44,853 nt of DNA, taken from contig JAOTXX010000028.1 of assembly GCA_029862185.1 (NCBI GenBank), positions 1 through 44,853 of the forward strand, written 5' to 3'. This DNA is from Myxococcales bacterium (GTDB lineage: Bacteria > Myxococcota_A > Polyangia > Polyangiales > Houyiibacteriaceae). Positions 17,834-28,490 of the stretch are shown in pieces. Positions within the stretch are counted from its first letter, which is position 1; each line of letters starts with the position of its first letter. A program made the position numbers and the translations under genes. The notes beneath the pieces were generated by a model. The model did no database searches. It was not told the DNA's origin and saw only the letters and a list, made by a program, of their open reading frames with translations.

Positions 17834-18754
17834 CTAGACGATCGCCAACCAGCTCTGGTCCGGCACCCTCACCCCGCGCACCGCGTCGAAATAGGCGCTC
17901 TGCACCATTTCGGTGATGGGCCCGCGAGAGCCGATGCCGATGCTGCGATCATCGAGCTCGCGCACCGGGGTGACCTCCGCCGCGGTGCCGACCATGAACA
18001 CCTCGTCGGCGATGTAGAGCTCGTCGCGCGAGATCAGTCGCTCGTGGATGGTGAGCCCAAGGTCCTTCATGACGCGCATGACCGAGTTGCGCGTGATGCC
18101 GGCGAGGATCGAGACCCCCATCGGAGGCGTGGCGATCTCGCCATCTCGGACCACGAAGATGTTTTCGCCGGAAGCTTCAGAAACGTAGCCCTGTGTGTCG
18201 AGCATGATCGCTTCGTCGTAGCCGATGGCCTGGACCTCGCGCTTAGCGAGGATCGAGTTGACGTAGTGGCCGTTGATCTTGCCCTTTGACATCAGGGTGT
18301 TGACTCCGGCGCGTTGAAACGAGCTCACCTTCGCTCGGATTCCTTTGCGAAGTCCCTCTTCTCCGAGGTATGCGCCCCAGCGCCAGGCGATGATCGACAC
18401 CCGGGTGGCATTGGACTTCGCGCCGAGCCCCATCTCTCCGTCTCCCATGAAGGCGATCGGCCGCAGGTAGCACTCGTCGAGGCCATTGGCCCGGACTGTT
18501 TCGAGGCAGGCCTCGACGATTTCCTCCTGGCTATACGGAATTGGCAGCATACAGATGTGAGCAGAATCGAACAGGCGTCGAACGTGTTCTTCCAGACGAA
18601 AGATCGCGCTGCGCCCGTCGCCGAGCTTATAACAGCGGATGCCCTCGAAGACGCCCAGCCCGTAGTGAAGCGTGTGCGTCAATACGTGGACGTTCGCCTG
18701 GTCCCAAGGAATGAGCTTCCCGTCGAGCCAGATCTTGTCCACTTTGTCCACCAT
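17834..18754 (-). CDS. ilvE: Branched-chain amino acid aminotransferase
   Basis: PLP enzyme (fold type IV) for the last step of valine, leucine and isoleucine synthesis. The 306-residue product has the family's start ([26 protein letters not shown]), the phosphate- and substrate-site residues in FEGIRCYK, the PLP lysine K159 in [12 protein letters not shown], the substrate-loop motif [10 protein letters not shown] and [13 protein letters not shown]. This pattern fits IlvE rather than D-amino-acid aminotransferase or aminodeoxychorismate lyase. AAGGAG lies about 7 bases before the ATG. It is monocistronic and divergent from yajC. Its leader contains a G7 tract in a hairpin (18766-18786). Confidence 0.95.
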   Translation of the reverse strand: MVDKVDKIWLDGKLIPWDQANVHVLTHTLHYGLGVFEGIRCYKLGDGRSAIFRLEEHVRRLFDSAHICMLPIPYSQEEIVEACLETVRANGLDECYLRPIAFMGDGEMGLGAKSNATRVSIIAWRWGAYLGEEGLRKGIRAKVSSFQRAGVNTLMSKGKINGHYVNSILAKREVQAIGYDEAIMLDTQGYVSEASGENIFVVRDGEIATPPMGVSILAGITRNSVMRVMKDLGLTIHERLISRDELYIADEVFMVGTAAEVTPVRELDDRSIGIGSRGPITEMVQSAYFDAVRGVRVPDQSWLAIV

Positions 18755-18765
18755 TGCTGCTCCTT

Positions 18766-18786
18766 ACCCCCCCACCAAGCGGGGGT
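18766..18786 (-). promoter_or_regulatory. Leader hairpin with G7 tract before the ilvE ribosome site
   Basis: In the ilvE mRNA, ACCCCC pairs with GGGGGT around a short loop, and the G7 run (18767-18773 on the plus strand as C7) ends just before UAAGGAG. The Shine-Dalgarno itself is left free. A factor or RNA binding the G-tract could change access to the start codon. Confidence 0.4.
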
Positions 18787-18822
18787 CGCGCGTTTGTAGC
18801 ATAAATCCACAATTCCGGTGAG

Positions 18823-18851
18823 TTGACCTGGTTGGGGGCATGGAGTAGAAA
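18823..18851 (+). promoter_or_regulatory. Sigma-70-type promoter of yajC-secD-secF-recJ
   Basis: TTGACC (18823-18828) and TAGAAA (18846-18851) are exactly 17 bases apart and match consensus at five and four positions. Transcription would start near 18858, about 56 bases before the yajC GTG. Confidence 0.55.
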
Positions 18852-18913
18852 CGCCGGCGCTCGAGGGGCCCGGATAGCAGCGTGCATCCGGGCTCGACGC
18901 GCATTGAGGGTTA

Positions 18914-19300
18914 GTGGTGCTCTACTCATTATTTCACATTCTGCTTCAGCCCGACGTCAGCGGCGGTCCAGTTCCCGTGGCTCCGACTGGTGGCGGCGGA
19001 CCGGCGCCAGGGCCCATGGGCTGTGGTGGTGGAACCGAGCAAATCGGTTTTCTCCTATTGATGTTTGCGGTCCTCTACTTCCTCATGATCCGCCCACAGC
19101 AAAAGCGAGCCAAGCAGCACGACGCGATGATGGGCGCCCTCAAAAAGGGTGACATCGTCCGAACCAACGGCGGAGTCCGCGGCGAGATCACGGCGCTCGA
19201 CGACCGCGATGTGACGATCGAGATCGCGGAACGAACGCGAATCAAGGTGCTGCGGAGTCACGTTGCCGGGTTGGACCAACCCCCCGAACAGAAAAGCTAA
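18914..19300 (+). CDS. yajC: Preprotein translocase accessory subunit YajC
   Basis: Single-span inner-membrane protein that associates with SecD and SecF in the Sec holotranslocon. The 128 residues comprise a glycine/proline-rich N-terminus, one membrane helix (about 44-60, FLLLMFAVLYFLMI) followed by the family's RPQQKRAKQ, then a small cytoplasmic domain with the typical L-K-K-G-D-I-V-R-T-N-G-G-V-R-G. The start is GTG with GAGGG upstream; a second GTG at 18917 has slightly better spacing. It begins the operon and is 17 bases from secD. Confidence 0.95.
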   Translation: MVLYSLFHILLQPDVSGGPVPVAPTGGGGPAPGPMGCGGGTEQIGFLLLMFAVLYFLMIRPQQKRAKQHDAMMGALKKGDIVRTNGGVRGEITALDDRDVTIEIAERTRIKVLRSHVAGLDQPPEQKS

Positions 19301-19317
19301 ACGCACAGGCGAGGATC

Positions 19318-21117
19318 ATGGATCGAGGCTGGTATTTTCGTTTGGCAATCGTTGTCGGCTCGTCCGTCTTGGGCTTCCTTGCCCTTTGGCCGAGCGTGGA
19401 TCGATGGTTGCCCTGCCCGGACATCGTCAAAGAGACGTTCGAGAATCAAATCAACCCCGGCCTCGATATCAAGGGCGGTCTGCGGTTGATGTACGAAGTC
19501 GAGGTCGATGAATACATTCGCGACCGTCGAGACCGAATCGCCGAGCAAGTACAGCGGCAGTGCGGCGTCTTAATCGGTGTCGTCCCTGAAGAGGAAGCCG
19601 ACGACATCGACCGAGCCAAGCTCGACGAGATTCGACAACGATGCAAAGTCGAGCGCGTGGACAAAGACGGTGGCGCGGTTCGCGCGATTCGAATCACGTT
19701 TTCGAATCAAGAAGACGCAAGCAAACTGTCCAAGACCTGGGTGAAGGACTATTTCCGCGACCTTCGAGTGGCGAGCGGTGTCGGCGATCTGGTGGTCGAC
19801 CTTCACATGCGGGAAGAGCAGCTTGCCAACATGCGAGAGACGGCGGTCCGTCAATCCGAACGCACCATCACCAACCGCATCGACAGCATGGGCGTGCTCG
19901 AGCCGACCGTCATCGCCCGGCCCAATGATGGCGACATCATCATCGAAATACCCGGCGCGCAGGAGAGCTCGTTCGAGCGCATCAAATCGATCATCAGCCG
20001 AACCGCACAGCTGCAGTTCAAGATTGTCGATGACGAATCGGACTCGCGCTCTATCTTCACTACGCCACCCGAGGGCATCTACCTCAACCAGGGCGCTCAG
20101 ACCTTTGCTGAGGCCTTCGGTGAGGATGCGCGCGATCGTCTTCGCGCATACATCGCAACGCTTCCTGTGCCCGACGATCACGAGCTCTCCATCGGTCGGC
20201 AGGAGCCCGACCCCGACCGGGGCGGCGAAGGCTGGCGCACCTACTACATGTACCGAGTCGCAGATGCGACCGGCGAAGATCTCGATGACGCGGCCGTGGG
20301 CTTCGACCCTCAGAGTGGCAGCCCCGAAGTCGACTTCACGATGAACACGCGCGGCGCTTCGCGGATGGCTGACCTCACCGGCCGAAGCATTGGCAAGCGC
20401 ATGGCCATTGTTCTCGATGACCGCGTGGAGTCCGCGCCGGTCATCCAGGGTCAGATCGGCGCGCGAGGCCGCATCACGCTCGGCGCCTACCTCGACCGCA
20501 ACGAGCTCCTGCAAGAGGCCAAAGACTTGGTCGTCGTGCTCCAGGCCGGCGCGCTTCCTGCGCCGCTTCGGCCCGCCAACGAGCAGCTCATCGGCCCGAC
20601 ACTCGGTCAGGACTCCGTCCGGAAGGGCGCTTTCGCCGCGCTGGTCGGGGTCATCCTCGTCGTTGTGTTCATGGCTCTCTACTATCAGGTCGCCGGCCTG
20701 GTCGCGGACGCCATGGTCTTGTTGAACTTGCAGCTTCTCCTCGGCGTCATGTCGGGCATTGGAGCGACGCTCACGCTGCCGGGGGTCGCAGCCATCGCGC
20801 TCACCGTCGGTATGGCCGTCGACGCGAACGTGCTCATCACCGAGCGCATCCGCGAGGAGCTGAGGCTCGGGAAGTCGCCGCGCTCTGCAGTGGAGCAAGG
20901 GTACGCCCGGGCGTACTCGTCGGTCTTCGACAGTCAGCTGACGACAGCCATTGCCGGCGTCGTCCTTTGGCAGTTTGGCACTGGGCCGATCAAGGGCTTC
21001 GCCACGATGCTGCTGATCGGTATTGGCACTTCGCTCTTCACCGGCACGTTCTGCTCGAAGGTGCTCTTCGACTGGCTCGTGCGCGGGCTGCGTGTGCAGC
21101 GACTGCGGGTGGGCTGA
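19318..21117 (+). CDS. secD: Protein translocase subunit SecD
   Basis: RND-type membrane subunit that uses the proton gradient to pull exported proteins out of SecYEG on the periplasmic side. It has an N-terminal membrane helix, then NPGLDIKGGLRLMYEV (conserved D1 motif, near 45-60), a large periplasmic P1 domain (to about 430) and five C-terminal helices with the proton-relay block GMAVDANVLITERIREEL. At 599 residues it is typical of SecD when SecF is separate. The P1 region carries an acidic insertion around 250-320 (QEPDPDRGGEGW). GAGG lies just upstream of the ATG. secF starts 1 base after the stop codon. Confidence 0.96.
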   Translation: MDRGWYFRLAIVVGSSVLGFLALWPSVDRWLPCPDIVKETFENQINPGLDIKGGLRLMYEVEVDEYIRDRRDRIAEQVQRQCGVLIGVVPEEEADDIDRAKLDEIRQRCKVERVDKDGGAVRAIRITFSNQEDASKLSKTWVKDYFRDLRVASGVGDLVVDLHMREEQLANMRETAVRQSERTITNRIDSMGVLEPTVIARPNDGDIIIEIPGAQESSFERIKSIISRTAQLQFKIVDDESDSRSIFTTPPEGIYLNQGAQTFAEAFGEDARDRLRAYIATLPVPDDHELSIGRQEPDPDRGGEGWRTYYMYRVADATGEDLDDAAVGFDPQSGSPEVDFTMNTRGASRMADLTGRSIGKRMAIVLDDRVESAPVIQGQIGARGRITLGAYLDRNELLQEAKDLVVVLQAGALPAPLRPANEQLIGPTLGQDSVRKGAFAALVGVILVVVFMALYYQVAGLVADAMVLLNLQLLLGVMSGIGATLTLPGVAAIALTVGMAVDANVLITERIREELRLGKSPRSAVEQGYARAYSSVFDSQLTTAIAGVVLWQFGTGPIKGFATMLLIGIGTSLFTGTFCSKVLFDWLVRGLRVQRLRVG

Positions 21118-21118
21118 C

Positions 21119-22252
21119 ATGGAGTTCATCAAACCCGGCACCTACATCGACTTCATGAAGTACCGCGGGCCGGTCATCACCGTCCTCGCTCTCATGGCGA
21201 CCCTGAGCTTGGTCTCGCTCTTTTATCCCGGGCCCAACTACGGCATCGACTTTGCCGGCGGCACCGAGGTTCAGCTGCGCTTCACGGGCGATACGACCTC
21301 CGCCGAAGTCCGGAAAGCTCTCGAAGATTCCGGTTACGCACGCCCGGACGTCATCAGCGTCGAAGATCAGCCAAACGAGTACATCATCCGCGTTCAAGAG
21401 GTGTCGTCCTTGCCCACCGAGCAGGTCGAGAAGATTCGAGAGACCGTGGCTGCTGCGCTTGGAGAGGGCGTCCTGCAGGAGATGAAAGTCTCGCCGGGCG
21501 GCGACAAGATTACGCTTCGCGTTTCGGGCCCAGTCAACGAGCAGCAGCTTCAAGAGGCGCTCATGGCCGGGGGCGCAAACGTACGCTCGGTCAACTCGCT
21601 CACGGGTAGCCGCAATCCACGTTACGAGGCCCAATTGGTCGGTGTCGCGGACGAGCTCATGACCGAGCTTCAGGAGCGGTTCGGGGAGCGCGCGCCCGCA
21701 GATGCGCTTCGAGTCGAGTGGGTCGGTCCAAAGGCTGGTGAGCAGCTTCGCGACGCGGCGATTCAGTCTCTGCTGTATGCCATCGCGTTCATCATGCTTT
21801 ACGTGGCGTTTCGCTTCGACCTGCGATTTGCGCCCGGTGGCGTCATCGCGATGTTCCATGACGCGCTCATCACGCTCGGCATCTATGTCCTTCTTCAAAA
21901 GGAAGTGAACCTCACCACGGTCGCAGCACTTCTCACGATCATGGGTTATTCAATTAACGACACGATCGTCGTGTTCGACCGAATCCGTGAGAACATGGTG
22001 CGCGTTCGCGACAAGAGCCTCCGCGAGCTGATCAACCTCAGCACCTCGCAAATGTTGTCGCGAACGATCGTCACCTCGCTCACGACGCTCCTGTCCGTGT
22101 CCGCGTTCTTCTTTTTGGGCACGGGAGTCATTCAGGACATCGCCTTCGCGCTTGGCATCGGCATTCTCATCGGTACGCTGTCTTCGATCTTCATCGCGGC
22201 GCCGATCACCGAGCTCATGGATCGGCGCCTCTTCAGTCGTACGCGGGGCTAG
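21119..22252 (+). CDS. secF: Protein translocase subunit SecF
   Basis: Partner of SecD in the proton-driven late step of protein export. The 377-residue product starts MEFIKPGTYIDFMKYRG and has a first helix, the D1-like motif YGIDFAGGTEVQLRF, a periplasmic domain and five more helices with YSINDTIVVFDRIREN, the SecF proton-relay signature. The ATG is separated from the secD stop by one base (TGACATG), implying coupled translation. The reading frame is open further upstream, but inside secD and with no SecF similarity. recJ follows 4 bases after the stop. Confidence 0.96.
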   Translation: MEFIKPGTYIDFMKYRGPVITVLALMATLSLVSLFYPGPNYGIDFAGGTEVQLRFTGDTTSAEVRKALEDSGYARPDVISVEDQPNEYIIRVQEVSSLPTEQVEKIRETVAAALGEGVLQEMKVSPGGDKITLRVSGPVNEQQLQEALMAGGANVRSVNSLTGSRNPRYEAQLVGVADELMTELQERFGERAPADALRVEWVGPKAGEQLRDAAIQSLLYAIAFIMLYVAFRFDLRFAPGGVIAMFHDALITLGIYVLLQKEVNLTTVAALLTIMGYSINDTIVVFDRIRENMVRVRDKSLRELINLSTSQMLSRTIVTSLTTLLSVSAFFFLGTGVIQDIAFALGIGILIGTLSSIFIAAPITELMDRRLFSRTRG

Positions 22253-22256
22253 CTTC

Positions 22257-23933
22257 GTGGGTAGGTTTCGCGTGCGGCCCCCCGACGAAGTGGCGGCCGG
22301 CATGCTTGCCGAGGCATCTGGATTGGGTCTGACAGCGGCCCAGGTGCTTCTCAATCGAGGCATCCGCAGCGTCGATGAGGCCTCGCCCTTCCTCGACGCG
22401 ACGCTGCGCAGCTTGAGCTCACCCGACAACATGGCCGACCGGGCACTGGCGTCTGAACGGATTGCGCGCGCGATTCGCGCCGGGGAGCGCATCGTCGTCT
22501 TTGGCGACTATGACGTCGACGGCACCACCTCGGCCGTGATCCTGAGCGAAGTGATCGCCGCGCTCGGCGGAGAGGTGCGGACACTCATCGCCGACCGATT
22601 CAAGGGAGGCTACGGACTCAGCGACCAGGCCGTCGATCGTTGCCTCTCCGAGGGGCCGGGCCTCTTGGTCACCTCCGATTGCGGCTCCAGCGATCACGAG
22701 CGCATCGCCAAGGCCAACGCCGCCGGGGTCGACGTCATCGTGGTCGATCACCACCTCGTCCCCGCAGAAGCACTCCCCGCGTTCGCGTTTCTCAACCCGC
22801 ATCGGCCTGAGTGCGGTTTTGATTACAAAGGACTCTGCAGCGCGGGGCTTGCTTTCTCGTTGGGCGCAGCGCTTCGCACCGAGCTCGGTGCGTCGCTCGA
22901 TCTCCGCGCATGGCTCGATCTGGTCGCGATCGGAACGATCGCCGACGTCGCACCCCTGACGGGTGACAACCGGCGTTTGGTGCGCGCCGGATTGATGGCG
23001 ATCGGATCCCCCAAGAGCAGGCCGGCGCTCGCTGCGCTTCGGCAAGCGGCAAAGATTCCCGAGTCCGCACAGCTCACCGCTCGCGATGTGGCGTTTCGCT
23101 TTGCACCGAGGCTAAACGCCCCTGGCAGGCTCGGCGTCGCAGACCTGACGCTTCGTTTCTTGACTACGAAGAGCGGAAAGGAGGCCTGGCGCTTGCTCGA
23201 GGACGTCGAGGCTCGGAACGACGAGCGAAAGATGCTCACCCAGCAGGCGACCGAGGAGGCATGCGTGCAGGTCCTCGAGCTGTACGGAGAAGCGCCGGAG
23301 GAAGGAGTGGTCGTGGCGAGCCAGTCCTGGCATCGCGGGGTCGTCGGTATCGTGGCTGCCCGGCTGGTGGATACCTTCGGGGTCCCAGCGGCCGTCATCG
23401 CCTTGGACGGCGAACACGGTCACGGCAGTGTGCGCACGATTGGCAACATCGACGTTCATCGCGCGCTCGCGGACTGTGCGCCGCATCTAAGCGGATGGGG
23501 TGGGCATCGAGCCGCGGCGGGGCTCTCACTCTCGAAGTGCGACCTCGACGCCTTTCGCGCCTCGTTTCTACACGCGACGCAGGGCGCGGCAGATGCCCAA
23601 CCACGGGAAGTGCAAGTCGACGTGGCGCTCGGAGGTGCGTTCCGGGTCCCGACGGTCGAGGACTTGCAGCGCCTCGGGCCATTTGGCGAAGGTCACCCGG
23701 TGCCTACATTCATGCTCAATGCGCAGGTCGTCGAGGCGACCGGGGTCGGGGAAGGGCGCGTTCACGCAAAGCTCAAGTTGCGCGTGGGCCAAGAATCGAT
23801 TCGAGCATTCGCGCCGGGCATGTTCGCCCGGTTCGAAGGCCGTGAAGCGCTCGAGCTCGTCGGCGAGTTTCAGCCCGATCATTGGATGGGCGGACGCTCG
23901 GTCGAGCTCCTCGTCAAAGACGTGCTCGACTAG
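22257..23933 (+). CDS. recJ: Single-stranded-DNA-specific exonuclease RecJ
   Basis: 5'-3' exonuclease on single-stranded DNA used in recombination and mismatch repair. The DHH phosphoesterase motifs are present: FGDYDVDG (82-89), TSDCGSSDHE (motif II, serine-rich compared with the more usual D-C-G-I) and VVDHH (162-166). Later come NPHRPECGFDYKGLCSAG, FRFAPRLNAPGR and the DHHA1 motif GGHRAAAG, followed by the OB-like C-terminal domain. The 558-residue length from the GTG at 22257 matches the family; the upstream frame overlaps secF and is not RecJ-like. recJ after secDF is a known arrangement. The stop overlaps that of the convergent crotonase gene (CTAG). Confidence 0.94.
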   Translation: MGRFRVRPPDEVAAGMLAEASGLGLTAAQVLLNRGIRSVDEASPFLDATLRSLSSPDNMADRALASERIARAIRAGERIVVFGDYDVDGTTSAVILSEVIAALGGEVRTLIADRFKGGYGLSDQAVDRCLSEGPGLLVTSDCGSSDHERIAKANAAGVDVIVVDHHLVPAEALPAFAFLNPHRPECGFDYKGLCSAGLAFSLGAALRTELGASLDLRAWLDLVAIGTIADVAPLTGDNRRLVRAGLMAIGSPKSRPALAALRQAAKIPESAQLTARDVAFRFAPRLNAPGRLGVADLTLRFLTTKSGKEAWRLLEDVEARNDERKMLTQQATEEACVQVLELYGEAPEEGVVVASQSWHRGVVGIVAARLVDTFGVPAAVIALDGEHGHGSVRTIGNIDVHRALADCAPHLSGWGGHRAAAGLSLSKCDLDAFRASFLHATQGAADAQPREVQVDVALGGAFRVPTVEDLQRLGPFGEGHPVPTFMLNAQVVEATGVGEGRVHAKLKLRVGQESIRAFAPGMFARFEGREALELVGEFQPDHWMGGRSVELLVKDVLD

Positions 23934-24709
23934 CGTCCCGTCCACTGCGGTTCGCGCTTCTGAAAAAACGCCGCGAGGCCTTCCTTGGCGTCCTCGCTCG
24001 CAAGCACCGCGTAGAGTTGGTCGCGAAGGTAGGGCAGCGCATCTTCGACCGGCATCTTGCGTTGCTCGTTGTAGGCGTTGAGGCCCATCCGCATCGCGTT
24101 CGGTGACTGCTTGGCAAGCTGGCCCGCAAGCTCAGCCACTCGAGCGTCGAGCTGATCGTCGGGCACGACCTCGGTCAGCAAGCCGATCTCCTTGGCCTTA
24201 GCTGCCGTGATCTTGTCGCCGAGCAGCATGAGCTTGAGCAACTCGCGTGAGTGGATGACCCGCTGGAGGACCGCCATGATCATCATGGGGAACAGGCCGC
24301 GCTTGATCTCCGGCGTCCCGAGAATGGCACTCTCACACGCGATCGCGAAGTGACAGCAGGCAACGATGCCCATCGCGCCACCCATCACGTATCCCGGAAT
24401 GCGCGCGACGATGGGCTTTTTCATCGTATCGAAGCGCAGCAGCAAGTCGTCGAATTCGCCCTTCTTCTCGAGCCTTCCGCGCTCCGCGGTCATGCCCTTG
24501 AGGTCAGCCCCTGCGCTGAACGCATTCCCGGCGCCCGTCAGAATGATGACACGCACCTCGTCGGCGGCCTCCGCGTCGTCGAGCGCCCAGAGCAGCTCGT
24601 TGACCAGCTCCTGGCTCAAGGGGTTCTTCTTTTCGGGCTTGTTGAAGGTCAGGGTGACGATGTGGCCGTCCTGCTGCACCAGCAGGGATTGAAAGTCGCG
24701 CTCCTCCAT
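23930..24709 (-). CDS. Enoyl-CoA hydratase/isomerase (crotonase) family protein
   Basis: The 259 residues have the crotonase fold: NKPEKKNPLSQELV, the oxyanion-hole element AFSAGADLKGM (about 64-74), and GYVMGGAMGIVACCHFAIA (the second oxyanion glycines), then GTPEIKRGLFP. The glutamate that corresponds to rat hydratase E164 (PEI) is present, but the position of E144 is glycine (GGAMGI rather than GGGCEL). With only one acid, simple hydratase activity is doubtful; an isomerase, a hydrolase or a hydratase of branched substrates is possible. It is monocistronic and its last codon overlaps the recJ stop on the other strand. Confidence 0.88.
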   Translation of the reverse strand: MEERDFQSLLVQQDGHIVTLTFNKPEKKNPLSQELVNELLWALDDAEAADEVRVIILTGAGNAFSAGADLKGMTAERGRLEKKGEFDDLLLRFDTMKKPIVARIPGYVMGGAMGIVACCHFAIACESAILGTPEIKRGLFPMMIMAVLQRVIHSRELLKLMLLGDKITAAKAKEIGLLTEVVPDDQLDARVAELAGQLAKQSPNAMRMGLNAYNEQRKMPVEDALPYLRDQLYAVLASEDAKEGLAAFFQKREPQWTGR

Positions 24710-24833
24710 CGCGGGATTCTCGGGCGGCCAACCCTCGAATTCAAGGCAAATGATTCCCTACGTAATGTCGCGTGGTTGCGGCGGTTTCGGCGTGCGTGTA
24801 ATGTAGGCACTGGAGCAGGTGGGGGAATTGAAC

Positions 24834-25436
24834 GTGCAACGAATCGGATGTGCCTTGGCACTGCTGGCGGCGTTTTCGCTGTCGGCTATGCCTCGCGCCG
24901 CCGAAGCCCAGGACTCCACCGTGGTCTTCGCGGACCTTCGGGCCACGCCGAAGGGCACCATCGGCCTGGGCCTGGTCGGCGCCGAGCTCGGGCTCATCAT
25001 CCCGTCGGTGTCGGGGCTCAACAAAGCTTGGGCGCTTTCGGTGTTTCCGATCGTCGGCGCCACGGGTGGCGCGCTTGCTGGCTATTTTGCGCTCGACAAG
25101 CCCGGCCGCTCGAAGGGTTCGGTTGCGGTGCTGGTCGTTGGCCTCGCTGGCGTGATGCCCGCCATCCTTTTTACGGTCAAAGGCGTCCGCAAGGAGCGCC
25201 AAGACAACTGGGAGCCCACGCCGCAGATTCGGCTTCGAAGCGAGAAGGAGCAAAGAGCCCTCGAGACCGCTGAAGCCGGGCCCGGGCTTCTTCGGCGTTC
25301 CCGTTCCGGCCTTCGCGTCGCGGCCCCTGCCTTTTCCTTTTCCAGACGGGCCGTACAGGACGCTGAAACCCTGCGAATGGGTGGCCTCCGCGACCGAACG
25401 GAGTTGCGGCTTTCCCTCGCGTCGGGCGTGTTTTAG
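24834..25436 (+). CDS. Secreted or membrane-attached protein of unknown function
   Basis: I do not recognise this family. A signal peptide (CALALLAAFSLSAMPRAAEA, cut before QDS) precedes about 175 residues. Two glycine- and alanine-rich hydrophobic segments (near 43-58 and 75-112) look like membrane helices or a small transmembrane hairpin; the C-terminal third is basic (R-rich) and low in structure. GTG at 24834 is preferred, with GGGGGA 7 bases upstream; GTG at 24819 or TTG at 24828 are alternatives in the same frame. The tail after about residue 135 is weakly protein-like and its end is less certain. tilS begins 9 bases downstream. Confidence 0.55.
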   Translation: MQRIGCALALLAAFSLSAMPRAAEAQDSTVVFADLRATPKGTIGLGLVGAELGLIIPSVSGLNKAWALSVFPIVGATGGALAGYFALDKPGRSKGSVAVLVVGLAGVMPAILFTVKGVRKERQDNWEPTPQIRLRSEKEQRALETAEAGPGLLRRSRSGLRVAAPAFSFSRRAVQDAETLRMGGLRDRTELRLSLASGVF

Positions 25437-25445
25437 CGTCCGTTC

Positions 25446-26408
25446 ATGATCACCTCGACGGTGCGGCGTACCGTTCGTGAGCGCGGCTTGGTTTCCCCCG
25501 GAGATCACGTCTTGGTGGCGTGCTCCGGTGGGCCGGATTCGACCGCCCTCGTGCACCTGCTCCATCGCTTACGGGCCGAGCTAGGCATCACCCTCAGCGT
25601 TGCGTCGATCGACCACGGCCTCCGGCCTGAATCCGCGTCCGAAGTGGAGCAGGTGTCGGCGCTTGCAAACGAGCTTGGCGTTCCCTTCTACAGCGAACGG
25701 GTCGAGGTGCCGAGGCAGGGGGCGTCGATTCAGGGCCGGGCCCGCGAGCTCCGGTATCGCGCCCTCCATGAGATCGCCCGGACTCACGGCGCAACGTGCA
25801 TTGCGGTGGGCCACAGCCAGGACGATCAGGCTGAAACGGTGCTTGCCCGGATTCTGCGAGGAACGGGGATTCGTGGCCTCGGGGGGATCGAACCACGCCG
25901 GGCGGACGGGGTGATCCGGCCGCTCCTCGACTGCCGTCGTTCCGACCTTCGCAACTACGTTCTCGATCGCGGTCTGCCATTCATCGATGATCCGTCAAAT
26001 CATCAACGGGACTTCGAGCGAGCTCGGATTCGCCATGAGGTCTTGCCCGTGCTGCTTGCCGAAGATTTTCGTTTGGTCCAACACCTCAGCGCGCTCGGCG
26101 AAGAAGCAGCCGAGCTCAATGCCTACCTCGACGCACAGCTTCCCCCACCGCCGCCGCAGGGCGAGCGCACGATCTCGGTCGAGACCCTGGCCGAGATCGC
26201 CGCGCCCGTTCGGGTTCGATGGTTACGGCGCTGGATCGCGCGGGAAACAGGATTAACTCCAAACCGTAGCCACCTGGTCGAGATGGGCCGACTTCTTACG
26301 GGTCAGGGCGAGGTCCTGCTAGGATCGGGTTGGTCGGTCCGTCGGCAAAGCGGCGGGCTTTCGTTGGAATATCGTGAGCATCGAAGGACACGCAGCAACC
26401 GCTCTTGA
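25446..26408 (+). CDS. tilS: tRNA(Ile)-lysidine synthetase TilS, short form
   Basis: Converts C34 of the CAU anticodon of tRNA-Ile2 to lysidine, so that the tRNA reads AUA and accepts isoleucine. The PP-loop SGGPDS (27-32) for ATP binding, IDHGLRPES, and the GHSQDDQAETVLARILRGTGIRGLGG block are all diagnostic; RPLLDCRRSDLRNYV and the DPSNHQRDFERARIRHEVLP motif follow. At 320 residues it lacks the second C-terminal domain of E. coli TilS (432 aa) and resembles the compact form known from Aquifex. The likely substrate is the tRNA at 16526-16599. ftsH follows after 123 bases, the order tilS-ftsH being common in bacteria (often with hpt between). Confidence 0.95.
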   Translation: MITSTVRRTVRERGLVSPGDHVLVACSGGPDSTALVHLLHRLRAELGITLSVASIDHGLRPESASEVEQVSALANELGVPFYSERVEVPRQGASIQGRARELRYRALHEIARTHGATCIAVGHSQDDQAETVLARILRGTGIRGLGGIEPRRADGVIRPLLDCRRSDLRNYVLDRGLPFIDDPSNHQRDFERARIRHEVLPVLLAEDFRLVQHLSALGEEAAELNAYLDAQLPPPPPQGERTISVETLAEIAAPVRVRWLRRWIARETGLTPNRSHLVEMGRLLTGQGEVLLGSGWSVRRQSGGLSLEYREHRRTRSNRS

Positions 26409-26531
26409 GCCGCCCTTGCGTCGCCAAGGGAGGCGAAGGTTGCCAACTGGGCTCTGCGGCCTCACAAAGACATGTAGGGGTTGTGGCTCCAAGCTAGTTC
26501 GACAGCTCGGCCTCCCGTCCCGCCTTACCAT

Positions 26532-28475
<1,944 letters not shown>

Positions 28476-28490
28476 ACGACGGAGGTCCTG

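Noticed and set aside
19570-21141. 523-codon minus-strand frame opposite secD
   Set aside because: Complementary to a certain SecD; the translation is rich in D, R, H and G with no recognisable domain.
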